Shown here: positions 41,553 through 50,920 of the stretch, in pieces
Layout of the letters: every line of letters starts with the position of its first letter
Numbering within the stretch: the first letter of the stretch is position 1
DNA from: Chitinophaga japonensis
Lineage (GTDB): Bacteria > Bacteroidota > Bacteroidia > Chitinophagales > Chitinophagaceae
Assembly (NCBI RefSeq): GCF_007830125.1
Contig: NZ_VLLG01000005.1
Location: forward strand, 124,001-188,000
Direction: 5' to 3'
DNA: 64,000 nt
The notes under the pieces: generated by a model
Databases searched by the model: none
Told to the model about the DNA's origin: nothing
Seen by the model: only the letters and a program-made list of their open reading frames with translations
Program-made: the position numbers and the translations under genes

Positions 41553-42878
41553 ATGGCTTCTATACAATCCAACAATAACAACAACCAGCCCTTGCAGGCC
41601 CTCCGGATCTTCAGCCTCAACAGCATACAGATGCGCACCTTTCATGTTACCTGGCTGATGTTCTTTGTATGCTTCTTCGGCTGGTTTGGCCTGGCGCCGC
41701 TAATGCCCACCATCCGGGAGGACCTGGACCTCAGCAAATCGCAGATAGGTAATATTATTATCGCCTCCGTATCCGGCACCATCATCGCCCGGCTGCTTAT
41801 CGGCAGGCTCTGCGATACCTGGGGGCCGCGCAAAACGGCCGTGCGGCTGCTGCTGGTAGGCGCCATACCGGTATTCCTGGTAGGGCTTTCCAAAGATTAT
41901 ACAACCTTTCTGCTGTTCCGTTTAGCCATCAGCGTGATAGGCGCTTCCTTTGTTATTACCCAGTTCCATACCTCCATGATGTTTGCACCGGCCATTAAAG
42001 GCACGGCCAACGCCATTACCGGGGGCTGGGGCAACCTGGGCGGAGGTGTTACCAACATGGTGATGCCGCTGATATTTGCCGCCATTACCGGCTTTGGCTA
42101 TACGAAGCAGGAAGCCTGGCGCTATGCCATGATCGTGCCCGGCATCATGATGCTGCTGGTGGCTTTCCTGTACCACAGGTACACCAAGGATACGCCGGCG
42201 GGCAATTACGACGAAACGGACTACCGGCGCACCAAGGGCAAAACAGACTGGTCTGTGCTGGCGGACTGGCGCATCTGGGCGCTCACGCTGGCCTATGCCA
42301 TGTGCTTTGGCATGGAGATCACTTTTGACAATGTGGCTTCCCTGCACTTTGTGGACAGCTTTGGCCTTTCCCAGCGAAGCGCCGGTTTCTGGGCGGGCGT
42401 GTTTGGCTTTATGAACATTTTTGCCCGTGCGCTGGGCGGCATTGTATCCGACAAGGTAGGCGCCAAAGCCGGCATGAAAGGCAAGGGCCGTTTGCTGGCG
42501 CTGGTGCTGCTGCTGGAAGGCGCAGGGCTGCTGCTGTTTGCGCAGGCCGGGTCGCTGGTACTGGCCATTACCGCCATGCTGGGCTTTGCCCTCTTCCTGA
42601 AAATGGCCAATGGCGCCACCTATGGCATTGTGCCTTTTATCAATGAGAAGAACGTGGGCCTGGTGAGCGGCATTGTAGGCGCAGGCGGCAACCTGGGCGG
42701 CATGCTGTTCGGCTTCCTGTTCAAATCGGATACCATCACCTACGTAGAGGCGTTCCAGTATATCGGTTACGTGGTGATAGCAGTGTCTGTGATCGTGATG
42801 ATCACCAGCTTTGTACCAAAAACGAAAAGCGAAACGCAGAACGCGAAAAGCAAAATGCAGGAAGCATTGGGCGTATAG
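41553..42878 (+). CDS. narK: NarK-type nitrate/nitrite transporter
   Basis: Major-facilitator transporter of the nitrate/nitrite porter (NNP) group. 441 residues, ~12 transmembrane helices. Family signatures are seen: FFGWFGLAPLMPTIREDL in helix 1, GRLCDTWGPRKT in loop 2-3, the nitrate signature GGWGNLGGGVTN in helix 5, and its repeat VGAGGNLGGMLFG in helix 11. It moves nitrate into (or nitrite across) the cytoplasmic membrane. It lies 31 nt after the porin gene and 42 nt before the nitrate reductase, in one transcription unit. Confidence 0.94.
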   Translation: MASIQSNNNNNQPLQALRIFSLNSIQMRTFHVTWLMFFVCFFGWFGLAPLMPTIREDLDLSKSQIGNIIIASVSGTIIARLLIGRLCDTWGPRKTAVRLLLVGAIPVFLVGLSKDYTTFLLFRLAISVIGASFVITQFHTSMMFAPAIKGTANAITGGWGNLGGGVTNMVMPLIFAAITGFGYTKQEAWRYAMIVPGIMMLLVAFLYHRYTKDTPAGNYDETDYRRTKGKTDWSVLADWRIWALTLAYAMCFGMEITFDNVASLHFVDSFGLSQRSAGFWAGVFGFMNIFARALGGIVSDKVGAKAGMKGKGRLLALVLLLEGAGLLLFAQAGSLVLAITAMLGFALFLKMANGATYGIVPFINEKNVGLVSGIVGAGGNLGGMLFGFLFKSDTITYVEAFQYIGYVVIAVSVIVMITSFVPKTKSETQNAKSKMQEALGV

Positions 42879-42920
42879 CTTTCCGCGTTCGGCATTTTAC
42901 AATCATAACAAAAAGTACTC

Positions 42921-45900
42921 ATGCAGGCTTCTTTCAAAACTACCTGTTGCTATTGTGGTGTAGGTTGCGGTGTGGTGGTGCAGCAGGACAGGCAGGGACG
43001 GCTGCAGGTGAGCGGCGACAAAGACCATCCCGTAAACCGCGGGATGCTTTGCTCCAAGGGCATGAACCTGCACTACACCGTCATGGACACATCAGACCGG
43101 CTGTTGTACCCCGAAATGCGTTACAACCGGCAACTGCCCCGCCAGCGCGTGAGCTGGGAGCAGGCACTGGAAAGAACAGCGGCGGTTTTCCGGACCATTA
43201 TTGCGCAGCACGGGCCAGATGCCGTAGCCTTTTACGCATCCGGGCAATGCCTGACGGAGGAATATTATGTGATCAACAAGCTGGTAAAAGGCTTCATTGG
43301 CACCAATAATATCGATACCAACTCCCGCCTCTGCATGAGCAGCGCGGTGGCTGCCTATAAAATGGCGCTGGGAGAAGACAGCGTGCCTATTTGTTATGAC
43401 GATATTGAGCAGGCGGACTGCATCTTTGTAGCCGGGGCCAATCCCGCCTGGTGCCATCCCATCCTGTGGCGGCGCGTGGAAGCCGCCAAGGCGGCCAACC
43501 CGGATATGAAGATCATTGTCAGCGATCCCCGCTCCACGCAAACCTGCGCCATTGCAGACATACACCTGCAACTGAATCCCGGCACCGACATCGTGCTGCA
43601 CCATGCCATTGGCTGCTGGCTGATCGGGCACGGGCATACGGATCATGATTTTATACAGCAGCATACCGAAGGCTTTGACGCTTACCGTGAAACAGTGATG
43701 CAGCGCAGCCTGGCGGAAGCAGCCGCCATCTGCGGCATACCGGAAACGGCTATCCGCGAGACCGCCGCCTGCATCGCCCGCGCCAATGGCTTCATTTCCA
43801 TGTGGACCATGGGGCTGAACCAGAGCGCCGTGGGGGTGCGCAAGAACCTGAGCCTGATCAACCTGCACCTTATTACCGGGCATATCGGCAAGCCCGGCAG
43901 CGGCCCCTTCTCCCTCACCGGGCAGCCCAATGCCATGGGCGGCCGCGAAGTGGGCGGACTGGCCAACCTGCTGCCGGCGCACCGCGTGCTCAACAACCCG
44001 CAGCACCGGGCAGAAGTACAGGCTTTCTGGGGCGGCGGCGCCATTGCCGAAAAACCGGGCCTGACGGCCACCGATATGTTCACCGCGCTGGAAGACGGCC
44101 GTCTCAAAGCCATCTGGATCATTGGTTCCAACCCGCTGGTAAGCCTGCCGGATGTGCGCAGGGCCGAGGCCGCCCTGCAAAAAGCGAAGTTCGTAGTGGT
44201 GCAGGAGATCTCCAACAAGCCCGAAACCCTGCGCTATGCGGATGTAGTGCTGCCCGCCGCCGCCTGGGCGGAAAAGGAAGGCACCATGACCAATGCCGAG
44301 CGCCGTATCAGCTACCTCCACCAGATCACCACGCCTCCCGGGCAGGCGCTGCCCGACGCGGAGATCATCTGCCGTTTTGCGCAGAAAATGGGCTACCACG
44401 GTTTCGACTATACGTCTCCTGCCGGCATCTATGAAGAGCATGTACGGCTGACGGCCGGCACCCGCATAGACATCAGCGGGCTGGATTACGAGACCCTGCG
44501 CGCCAAACGCAGCGTGCAGTGGCCCTACGCCGGCACCAAAGCAGGCAATGGCACGCCCCGGCTGTTTACCGACCACCGTTTCTACACACCTACTGAAAAA
44601 GCGATCATACACTCCTTTGAGGACGGCAACAGTTCTGCGCCCGTGTGCCCGGAACTGCCGCTGATACTCACCACCGGCCGCATCCGCGACCAGTGGCATA
44701 CCATGACCAAAACCGGCAAGGTGGGCAAGCTGAAGCAGCATATTGCCGCCGCCTTCCTGGAAATACACCCGGCAGATGCAGCCGAAAGGAATATTGCGCA
44801 GGATGATATCGTGGAAGTGCGCAACGCCCAGGGCACGGTGCGCGTAAAAGCGCAGTTGAGCAGCCGCATAAAAAAAGGCGTGGTATTCCTGCCTATGCAC
44901 TGGGGTAAAATTTTGCACAGCGACCTCAACCGCGCCAACAACCTGACGCATAACCGCGTAGACCCGGTATCCGGGCAGCCGGACCTGAAATTTGCCGCCG
45001 TACAGGTACAACGTTATGAAAAACCGGTACAAAAGATCGTAGTGGTAGGCGCGGGCGCAGGCGCCTGCGGCTTTGTGCGCTCCTACCGCGCCCTGAACAC
45101 AACAGATGAAATAGCCGTGTTCAGCAAGGAGGCCCTGCCCTTCTACAACCGCGTGATGCTGCCGGATTACATCAGCGGCGTGCAGCAATGGGAGCAACTG
45201 CTGAAAATGTCGCAGGAGGAAATGAACGGCAGCGACATCGCCTTTCACCAGGGCGTGAGCATTACCCGTATAGACCGGGAACGTAAAACCGTGACCGACA
45301 GCCGGGGCAGGCAGCATCCCTACGATGTGCTGATACTGGCCACCGGCAGCCGGGCCGCCACCCTGAAGGACATGCCCCCGCTGAACGGCATCTTCACCAT
45401 GCGCAGCCGCCCGGATGCGGACGCCTTCATACGGCATATCGATCCCGCCAAAGGGAAAGTGGTGATAGCCGGCGGAGGCCTGCTGGGCATAGAGCTGGCC
45501 GCCTCCCTCCGCGAAATGCAGATAGACGTGGCCGTTATACAGCGCACGTCCCGCCTCATGGACCGGCAACTGGACGAGCTGGGCAGCCGCCTGCTGTACG
45601 AGGAGCTGACGGACCGCGGCATAGAAGTGCTGTTCAATGATGAAGTAGAGCGCTTTATGGGGCTGGAGAATGTAGAGGGCATACAGTTGAAAAGCGGCCG
45701 GCAGATGGACTGCCAGGCAGTGGTGGTGGCTATTGGCACCGTGCCCAATACGGAGCTGGCCAGGGCCAGCCACCTGGATTGCAAACGCGGCGTAGTGGTA
45801 AATGAGTACCTGCAGACCAACGACCCGGATATTTACGCCATCGGGGAAATAGCGGAATTCAACGGCACCCTGTACGGCATTACCGCCGCGGCGGAGCAGC

Positions 45901-46451
45901 AGGCAGCCGTAGTGGCGCGTTACCTTTGCGGCGACATATCGGGCTTTTACCAGGGCTCGGTGTTCATGAACATCCTGAAAATGCAGGGCACAGACATCTG
46001 CTCCCTGGGCATGGTGAATACGCCCGATGATCCCGCATACGAGGAAGTGGTGTTCATTGACAAGGCCAAACGTTATTACAAGAAATGCATTATCCATAAC
46101 GACCGCCTGGCCGGCGCCATCCTGATCGGCGACAAGGCGGAGTTTATCATGTTCAAGGAGCTGATGCAGCATAACATGGAGCTGAGTGAAAAAAGGCTGC
46201 AACTGCTGCGCTCCGGCAAGAAGGCGGACCCCGTAATAGGCGCGGTGGTATGCTCCTGCGGCAATGTAGGCGAAGGCAATATCTGCAATAAAATAAAGGA
46301 AGGGCATACCACCCTGGAGGCGCTTTGCCAGGCCTCCGGCGCCGGGCAGGGCTGCGGTAGCTGCAAGCCGGAAGTACTGGCCATACTGGAGCGCCAGGTG
46401 AAAACGCCTGTGAAGGAACTGGAAGAACAACCCGTAAATGCGATCGTATAA
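42921..46451 (+). CDS. nasA: Fused assimilatory nitrate reductase (Mo-FeS + flavin + BFD)
   Basis: One 1176-residue protein in place of the usual separate subunits. Residues ~1-690 form a molybdopterin nitrate reductase: N-terminal [4Fe-4S] ligands Cys9, Cys12, Cys16 and Cys44, and the Mo ligand Cys138 in TNSRLCMSSAV. Residues ~700-1100 form a NasC/NirB-like FAD/NAD(P)H oxidoreductase (KIVVVGAGAGACGFVRSYRAL, GKVVIAGGGLLGIELAASL, YAIGEIAEFNGTLYG). The C-terminus ends with a BFD [2Fe-2S] domain (VVCSCGNVGEGNIC ... CGSCKPE). Electrons could flow NAD(P)H-FAD-[2Fe-2S]-[4Fe-4S]-Mo in one chain. Cytoplasmic; no Tat signal. The TAA overlaps the ATG of the rubredoxin fusion by one base (46451). Confidence 0.92.
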   Translation: MQASFKTTCCYCGVGCGVVVQQDRQGRLQVSGDKDHPVNRGMLCSKGMNLHYTVMDTSDRLLYPEMRYNRQLPRQRVSWEQALERTAAVFRTIIAQHGPDAVAFYASGQCLTEEYYVINKLVKGFIGTNNIDTNSRLCMSSAVAAYKMALGEDSVPICYDDIEQADCIFVAGANPAWCHPILWRRVEAAKAANPDMKIIVSDPRSTQTCAIADIHLQLNPGTDIVLHHAIGCWLIGHGHTDHDFIQQHTEGFDAYRETVMQRSLAEAAAICGIPETAIRETAACIARANGFISMWTMGLNQSAVGVRKNLSLINLHLITGHIGKPGSGPFSLTGQPNAMGGREVGGLANLLPAHRVLNNPQHRAEVQAFWGGGAIAEKPGLTATDMFTALEDGRLKAIWIIGSNPLVSLPDVRRAEAALQKAKFVVVQEISNKPETLRYADVVLPAAAWAEKEGTMTNAERRISYLHQITTPPGQALPDAEIICRFAQKMGYHGFDYTSPAGIYEEHVRLTAGTRIDISGLDYETLRAKRSVQWPYAGTKAGNGTPRLFTDHRFYTPTEKAIIHSFEDGNSSAPVCPELPLILTTGRIRDQWHTMTKTGKVGKLKQHIAAAFLEIHPADAAERNIAQDDIVEVRNAQGTVRVKAQLSSRIKKGVVFLPMHWGKILHSDLNRANNLTHNRVDPVSGQPDLKFAAVQVQRYEKPVQKIVVVGAGAGACGFVRSYRALNTTDEIAVFSKEALPFYNRVMLPDYISGVQQWEQLLKMSQEEMNGSDIAFHQGVSITRIDRERKTVTDSRGRQHPYDVLILATGSRAATLKDMPPLNGIFTMRSRPDADAFIRHIDPAKGKVVIAGGGLLGIELAASLREMQIDVAVIQRTSRLMDRQLDELGSRLLYEELTDRGIEVLFNDEVERFMGLENVEGIQLKSGRQMDCQAVVVAIGTVPNTELARASHLDCKRGVVVNEYLQTNDPDIYAIGEIAEFNGTLYGITAAAEQQAAVVARYLCGDISGFYQGSVFMNILKMQGTDICSLGMVNTPDDPAYEEVVFIDKAKRYYKKCIIHNDRLAGAILIGDKAEFIMFKELMQHNMELSEKRLQLLRSGKKADPVIGAVVCSCGNVGEGNICNKIKEGHTTLEALCQASGAGQGCGSCKPEVLAILERQVKTPVKELEEQPVNAIV

Positions 46452-47911
46452 TGGCGAAGCAAATACATACCCTTAGCATCAATTTTACCGGCGGCATTAT
46501 CTCCCCCGGCCATTTGCACGAAGTGCTACAGATAGCCGCTGCCGCCAAAGTAACGCAGGTGCGCTTCGGGCAGCGCCAGCAACTGCTGATAGACGTGCCG
46601 GCCCGGCAGCTCAAACAGTTCACCCAGCAGTGCCGGGAGCAGGATATCCTGTTCCACGAGCAGGGGGCCTGTCCCAACATTACCAGCTCCTACCCGGCCG
46701 CCGGCATTTTTACGGGCGATAGCTGGCTCACGGAAGGCGTGTATAAAGACGTGTTCGACCTGTTTGACTATACGCCCGCCCTGAAGCTCAATATCTGCGA
46801 CAGCACCCAGACCTTTGTGCCTTTCTTTACCGGGCATATCAACTGGATCGCGTCGGAGCATGCGCACTATTGGTACCTGTTCGTCCGCTTCCCGGGCACC
46901 GGCCGCCTGCTGCCCTGGCCGGAGTTGGTGTACACGAACCACATCAGCCGGGTAAGCCGCCACATAGAATCACTGCTGGGAAAAGGCGCAGACGGAAGCT
47001 ATAACCTCTACGAGCAAACGAAGAAAGATATTGAATACATGGGCCGCCCGGCGGACCAGGAGCTGGAGCTGCCGCCCTTCCACCTGCCCTACTACGAAGG
47101 GTTTAACCGGCACAATAACGGCTACTGGCTGGGCATCTACCGCCGGGACGAGCGCTTTCCCCTGGCCTTCCTGCAGGATATCTGCGCCATTTGCATGGAA
47201 ACCCGCACCGGGCAGCTATATGCCACCCCCTGGAAAACCATCATCATCAAGAACATAGACCCGGCGCACCGCCACCTGTGGGACTATACCCTGGGCAAGT
47301 ACCGCATTAACGTGCGGCATGCGGCCAATGAGCTGAACTGGCACGTGGAAGATAATTCGGAGGACGCGCTGGTGGTAAAGCGCCATATTGTGCGCCATTT
47401 TGATATTGCGGACCTGCGTACCTACGGCCTCTGCTTCAGCGTGCGCATACAGGCTGCAGAAGGGCAGTTTGGCTCCGTGGTGATACGCCGGCAGGAGAAT
47501 AAATACGGCAGCAAGCTGAAATACATGCAGCGCTACGACATATTATACACACCGGGCTTCAATCCCAATACCTCCGCCCTGCTGCTGTACCGGGAGAATG
47601 TGCCCAAGGAGCAACTCGGCCCTTACCTGGCGGCGCTTTGCAAACACTTCTATGAGCTGGGCAGTGAAGCCAATGCCCTGCAGGATTTTGTAAGCAGCCG
47701 GCAGGCGCTGGCCCCCGTTATGCAGGCGGAAAAAAGCCTGCACCAGTGCCGCCACTGCCTGAGCGTGTACGATGAAACACTGGGAGAACCGGAGCTGGAG
47801 ATTGCGCCCGGCACCGCTTTTGCTGCATTACCGGCGCATTTCTGCTGCCAGTTGTGCGGCGCGCCGGCAACAGATTTCGAGGAGGTCAGTGAAAGTGTGC
47901 TGGGCTGCTGA
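46451..47911 (+). CDS. Rubredoxin fused to a degenerate sulfite-reductase-like body
   Basis: 486-residue protein, last gene of the nitrate unit. Residues ~1-420 look like the two-fold SiR/NiR fold (opening LSINFTGGIISPGHLHEVLQIAAAAKVTQVRFGQRQQ is the ferredoxin-like half). Of the four 4Fe-4S/siroheme cysteines only the first of each pair remains: Cys74 (then Ser80 in place of Cys) and Cys116 (then Gln120). The C-terminal ~55 residues are a rubredoxin: Cys433, Cys436 and Cys466, Cys469. So it is not a working siroheme enzyme; it could hand electrons to or from the nitrate reductase. Coupled to it by a 1-nt stop/start overlap. Confidence 0.85.
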   Translation: MAKQIHTLSINFTGGIISPGHLHEVLQIAAAAKVTQVRFGQRQQLLIDVPARQLKQFTQQCREQDILFHEQGACPNITSSYPAAGIFTGDSWLTEGVYKDVFDLFDYTPALKLNICDSTQTFVPFFTGHINWIASEHAHYWYLFVRFPGTGRLLPWPELVYTNHISRVSRHIESLLGKGADGSYNLYEQTKKDIEYMGRPADQELELPPFHLPYYEGFNRHNNGYWLGIYRRDERFPLAFLQDICAICMETRTGQLYATPWKTIIIKNIDPAHRHLWDYTLGKYRINVRHAANELNWHVEDNSEDALVVKRHIVRHFDIADLRTYGLCFSVRIQAAEGQFGSVVIRRQENKYGSKLKYMQRYDILYTPGFNPNTSALLLYRENVPKEQLGPYLAALCKHFYELGSEANALQDFVSSRQALAPVMQAEKSLHQCRHCLSVYDETLGEPELEIAPGTAFAALPAHFCCQLCGAPATDFEEVSESVLGC

Positions 47912-47918
47912 TGCCCTC

Positions 47919-48332
47919 TTATACTGCTACGGCATCATACACGATCACCTTTTCCCAAAGATGCTCGCAGTTCTTAATAAATTCCAGGTGAATGGGGTCC
48001 GTCTGGTAAGCCGCCTGGCCTTCCAGGTCGCTGAAGAACATCAGTTCTGAAACCGCCCAACTGTTGTCCACTACCTCCCTTTTTTCCGTACTGGCCACCA
48101 CGCCTACATGCAGTTCGCGCACGGTTTTTATTTTGGCCAGCGTTTTAACGCCGGCAACCAGTTTGTCACGGTCTTCTTTGGAACCGGGGTTCTTTAGCCA
48201 GAAAAACACATGATGCACTACGGGATATTTCTTTGCTGCTGCAGGCAGCGGCATGGCGGCGGCTGCTGTGCCTGCGCAAAGCGCGGCGGCAGTCCCAAGG
48301 AATTTACGTCTGTTGGATCTTTGCATGGCCAT
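47919..48332 (-). CDS. Secreted Dabb-family protein, Tat-like signal
   Basis: 137 residues. A twin-arginine-like leader (SNRRKFLGTAAALCAGTAAAAMPLPAAA) is followed by a small dimeric alpha/beta-barrel Dabb domain: VVHHVFFWLKNPGSKEDRDKLVAGVKTL, HVGVVASTEKREVVDNSWAVSELMFFSDL, DPIHLEFIKNCEHLWEKVIVYDA. Dabb domains are found in stress-responsive and monooxygenase-like proteins. Convergent with the nitrate unit (7-nt gap), so it terminates that unit from the other side. Confidence 0.86.
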   Translation of the reverse strand: MAMQRSNRRKFLGTAAALCAGTAAAAMPLPAAAKKYPVVHHVFFWLKNPGSKEDRDKLVAGVKTLAKIKTVRELHVGVVASTEKREVVDNSWAVSELMFFSDLEGQAAYQTDPIHLEFIKNCEHLWEKVIVYDAVAV

Positions 48333-48459
48333 TTTGGATTTATGGCCTCAAAATAATAAAGAAAATCTATATGTCCCGCCTGGCACCCATACTTGTCCTC
48401 ATTCCCCCACTTCGCTGTCCCCAAAGTGCCCGATCTTTGGGATCATAAATTTCATCGTC

Positions 48460-48903
48460 ATGGGAAAAAAACAGCTCAAGATCACGATCAATGCCCCACG
48501 CGAAAAAGTGTGGGCCACCCTCTGGAACGACGCCACCTACCGTGCCTGGACCGCTCCTTTCAGCGAAGGCTCCTGGGCAGACACGGACTGGAAAAAAGGC
48601 GGCAAGGTCCTGTTCCTCAACGGCAACAACGAAGGCATGGTATCTACGGTTGCGGAAAACATTCCCAATGAGTTCATGTCCTTCAAACACCTTGGTTATG
48701 TGAAGAATGGTGTGGAGGACATAGAAACGGCCAAAACCCAGGGATGGCATGGCGCCATGGAAAACTACACGCTTAAGGGCCAGGACGGGAAAACGGAGCT
48801 GGTCGTAGACATGGACCTGAACGACGAAGATTACGAAAAATACTTCAAAGACAGTTGGCCCAAAGCGCTGGAAAAACTCAAAGCGCTTGCCGAATCTAAC
48901 TAA
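48460..48903 (+). CDS. SRPBCC (AHSA1-type) domain protein
   Basis: 147 residues of the START/Bet v1 (SRPBCC) superfamily, Aha1-like: KQLKITINAPREKVWATLWNDATYRAWTAPF, KGGKVLFLNGNNEGMVSTVAENIPNEF. No signal peptide. ATG at 48460 is the only Met that gives the family N-terminus; the upstream frame overlaps the Dabb gene antisense and is not coding. The helix-grip fold binds a hydrophobic ligand or partner; role unknown. The short HhH gene follows 18 nt behind and is likely co-transcribed. Confidence 0.88.
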   Translation: MGKKQLKITINAPREKVWATLWNDATYRAWTAPFSEGSWADTDWKKGGKVLFLNGNNEGMVSTVAENIPNEFMSFKHLGYVKNGVEDIETAKTQGWHGAMENYTLKGQDGKTELVVDMDLNDEDYEKYFKDSWPKALEKLKALAESN

Positions 48904-48921
48904 ATTAACAAGACAGACCAT

Positions 48922-49131
48922 ATGCAGCATGATCTTCCTCCCGGGCTGGCGCGGCCTGCACAAAGAGCTTTGCAGGCCGCCGGGTATACTACGCTGGAAA
49001 AGTTAAGCACCCTGCCGGAGGCGGAGGTAGCGCGGCTCCATGGTATTGGCCCCAATGCCCTGGTGCTGCTGAAACAGGCCATGCAGGCAAAAGGGCTGAC
49101 CTTTGCCAAAGCAGGGAACAGCAAACGTTAA
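48922..49131 (+). CDS. Small helix-hairpin-helix protein
   Basis: 69 residues built like the C-terminal domain of RNA polymerase alpha or a UvrC-type HhH: LARPAQRALQAAGYTTLEKLSTLPEAEVARLHGIGPNALVLLKQAM, with the hairpin HGIGPNA. DNA binding is likely but the target is unknown. Length and pattern match small Bacteroidota proteins of this kind. Overlaps the convergent EamA gene by 4 nt at 49128-49131. Confidence 0.8.
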   Translation: MQHDLPPGLARPAQRALQAAGYTTLEKLSTLPEAEVARLHGIGPNALVLLKQAMQAKGLTFAKAGNSKR

Positions 49132-50030
49132 TCCCGCGCTTTTTCCCCGGCGGTCTTTGAGCTGAGCCACAGGCCGGCCAGCACCAGCAGACCGCCGGCT
49201 ATCTGCCAGCCCGTTACCTTTTCCCGCAGGAAAATAATGGCGATAACCGCACCGATAACAGGGTCCAGGTTCAGAAATGCGCCTACCTGTGCGGCAGGCA
49301 ACAGTTGCAGCGCTTTATTGTAAAGGATATAGCTCAGGGCGGAAGCAAACAGCCCCAGGTAGGCAATAGCCGCCCAGCCCTTCCAACTGATGCCGGAGAT
49401 AATATGATCTCCCGGCTCCAGGGCCAGCGCGGGCAGCAGCAGCACCGTTCCGGCAAATGTGCTGAAAGCGGTGACCAGCACCGGGTCTATATGACGGATA
49501 CTCCTGGAAAGAATGGTATATACCGTCCATGAAAATACGGACAGTATCATCAGCACGCTTCCCAGCAGCGGGTTCCTGCCGGCAGCATGGCCATTGGTAA
49601 AGCCTACGAGCACTACACCTGCTACAGACAGCACAATGCCCAGCGCCTGCGTGCGGGTGAGCCTTTCCCGCAGGAACAGTACCGCCGGCAGGGCAATGGC
49701 TACCGGCAGTATGCCCTGTACCAACGCGCCGGCAGCAGCGGTGGTATATACCAGGGAGCTGTTAAAGAATGCGTAAAAAAGTGTGATGCCCGTTAGCCCC
49801 ATAAAGCTCATTTTTACATAAGGCAGGGGCCGCGTGGCCTGCCTGATCTTCACCAGGAAAAAAGGCAGCAGGCAAACGGAGGCGATCCCGTTCCTCAGGA
49901 AAGCCAGCATGAACGGCGTTACTTCCTCCACCGCTATTTTGGTAGCAGTAAAGGCGCTGCCCCAGATCAGCATGACCAGCAGTATGTTCGCCAGCCCTTG
50001 GGTGCCGGGGTCTTTCAATGAAATGTTCAT
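49128..50030 (-). CDS. EamA/DMT family permease
   Basis: 300-residue inner-membrane drug/metabolite-transporter superfamily permease with ten predicted transmembrane helices and two EamA repeats (LANILLVMLIWGSAFTATKIAVEEVTP; LLGSVLMILSVFSWTVYTILSRSI, PVIGAVIAIIFLREKVTG). Substrate unknown; such exporters move amino acids, purines or toxic metabolites. Convergent with the HhH gene (4-nt overlap); its start is 84 nt from the divergent DUF481 gene. Confidence 0.9.
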   Translation of the reverse strand: MNISLKDPGTQGLANILLVMLIWGSAFTATKIAVEEVTPFMLAFLRNGIASVCLLPFFLVKIRQATRPLPYVKMSFMGLTGITLFYAFFNSSLVYTTAAAGALVQGILPVAIALPAVLFLRERLTRTQALGIVLSVAGVVLVGFTNGHAAGRNPLLGSVLMILSVFSWTVYTILSRSIRHIDPVLVTAFSTFAGTVLLLPALALEPGDHIISGISWKGWAAIAYLGLFASALSYILYNKALQLLPAAQVGAFLNLDPVIGAVIAIIFLREKVTGWQIAGGLLVLAGLWLSSKTAGEKARD

Positions 50031-50138
50031 AACAAGTACATTAGGACAAATATAAGCTGCCGGTCTTATACCCGCACTACATCAGGCACGCTAATTGCGG
50101 CTGCTTTACTCCGCATGCAAATCAAACACAAGGTCCTG

Positions 50139-50873
50139 ATGATGAATAGAATAGTAGCGCTACTGGCAGTGCTTTGCTGTAGCCTTTCCTGCCTGGCGCA
50201 GTTCAGTGACTCTACCTATTACTTTCTCAAGTATGCCTCTACGGGTTCTATCAATCACACGAAAGACGGTAATTCCTACCTCCTGAACAATGCCTTTGCC
50301 TTTAAGATCAGTAAGGAAAAAGTGTCGCTCAATGCCTCCGCCAGCTATGTATACGGCAAGCAGGACCATAATCCCACCAACGACGATCTTTCTGCCGCCC
50401 TGGATTTCAATCTCTATAACGATAACCGGAAATTCTATTACTGGGGCCTGGCCAATTATGACAAAAGCCTGTCCCTGAAGATCAACAACCGCTTCCAGGG
50501 AGGGCTGGGCGTGGGCTACGACGTGATACACCGCCCCAATGCCACGCTGAACCTGAGTAATGGCATCCTGTTCGAGAACAGTGACCTGTTCCTGAAAGAC
50601 ACGATCCCGGATGTGTACCACACCTTCCGGAACTCGTTCCGCGTGATGTATAAATGGGTGATCCGGGACATCGTGGTCGTTGAAGGGTCCAACTACCTGC
50701 AAAACTCCCTTTCCAATGGTAGCGATATCATTATTAAAACCAGCAACAGCCTGTCCCTGAAACTGCGCTCCTGGCTGCTGCTCACCGCGGCCGTTACCTA
50801 CAACAAGCTGAACCGTACCGACCGGGAAAACCTCCTGATCACCTACGGCATTACAATGGAGAAATATTTTTAG
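50139..50873 (+). CDS. DUF481 outer-membrane protein
   Basis: About 244 residues; I take the double ATG at 50139/50142, preceded by AGGTCC, though 50115 also fits. Signal peptide (MMNRIVALLAVLCCSLSCLAQ), then DUF481-like beta strands (YFLKYASTGSINHTKDGNSYLLNNAFAFKISKEKVSLNASASYVYGKQ to LLLTAAVTYNKLNRTDRENLLITYGITMEKYF). The closing aromatic residue fits an outer-membrane barrel. Role unknown; perhaps salt-stress or transport related in other bacteria. Followed 47 nt later by an Omp85-like gene. Confidence 0.78.
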   Translation: MMNRIVALLAVLCCSLSCLAQFSDSTYYFLKYASTGSINHTKDGNSYLLNNAFAFKISKEKVSLNASASYVYGKQDHNPTNDDLSAALDFNLYNDNRKFYYWGLANYDKSLSLKINNRFQGGLGVGYDVIHRPNATLNLSNGILFENSDLFLKDTIPDVYHTFRNSFRVMYKWVIRDIVVVEGSNYLQNSLSNGSDIIIKTSNSLSLKLRSWLLLTAAVTYNKLNRTDRENLLITYGITMEKYF

Positions 50874-50920
50874 GTGGCACAATATTTTATTTATATTAAG
50901 TTAAACGTTCCACTTAAAGT

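Noticed and set aside
43092..46430. 1112-codon open frame antisense to the fused nitrate reductase
   Set aside because: It is the exact antisense of a gene with complete motifs, has no family motif of its own, and long antisense frames are expected in GC-rich coding DNA.
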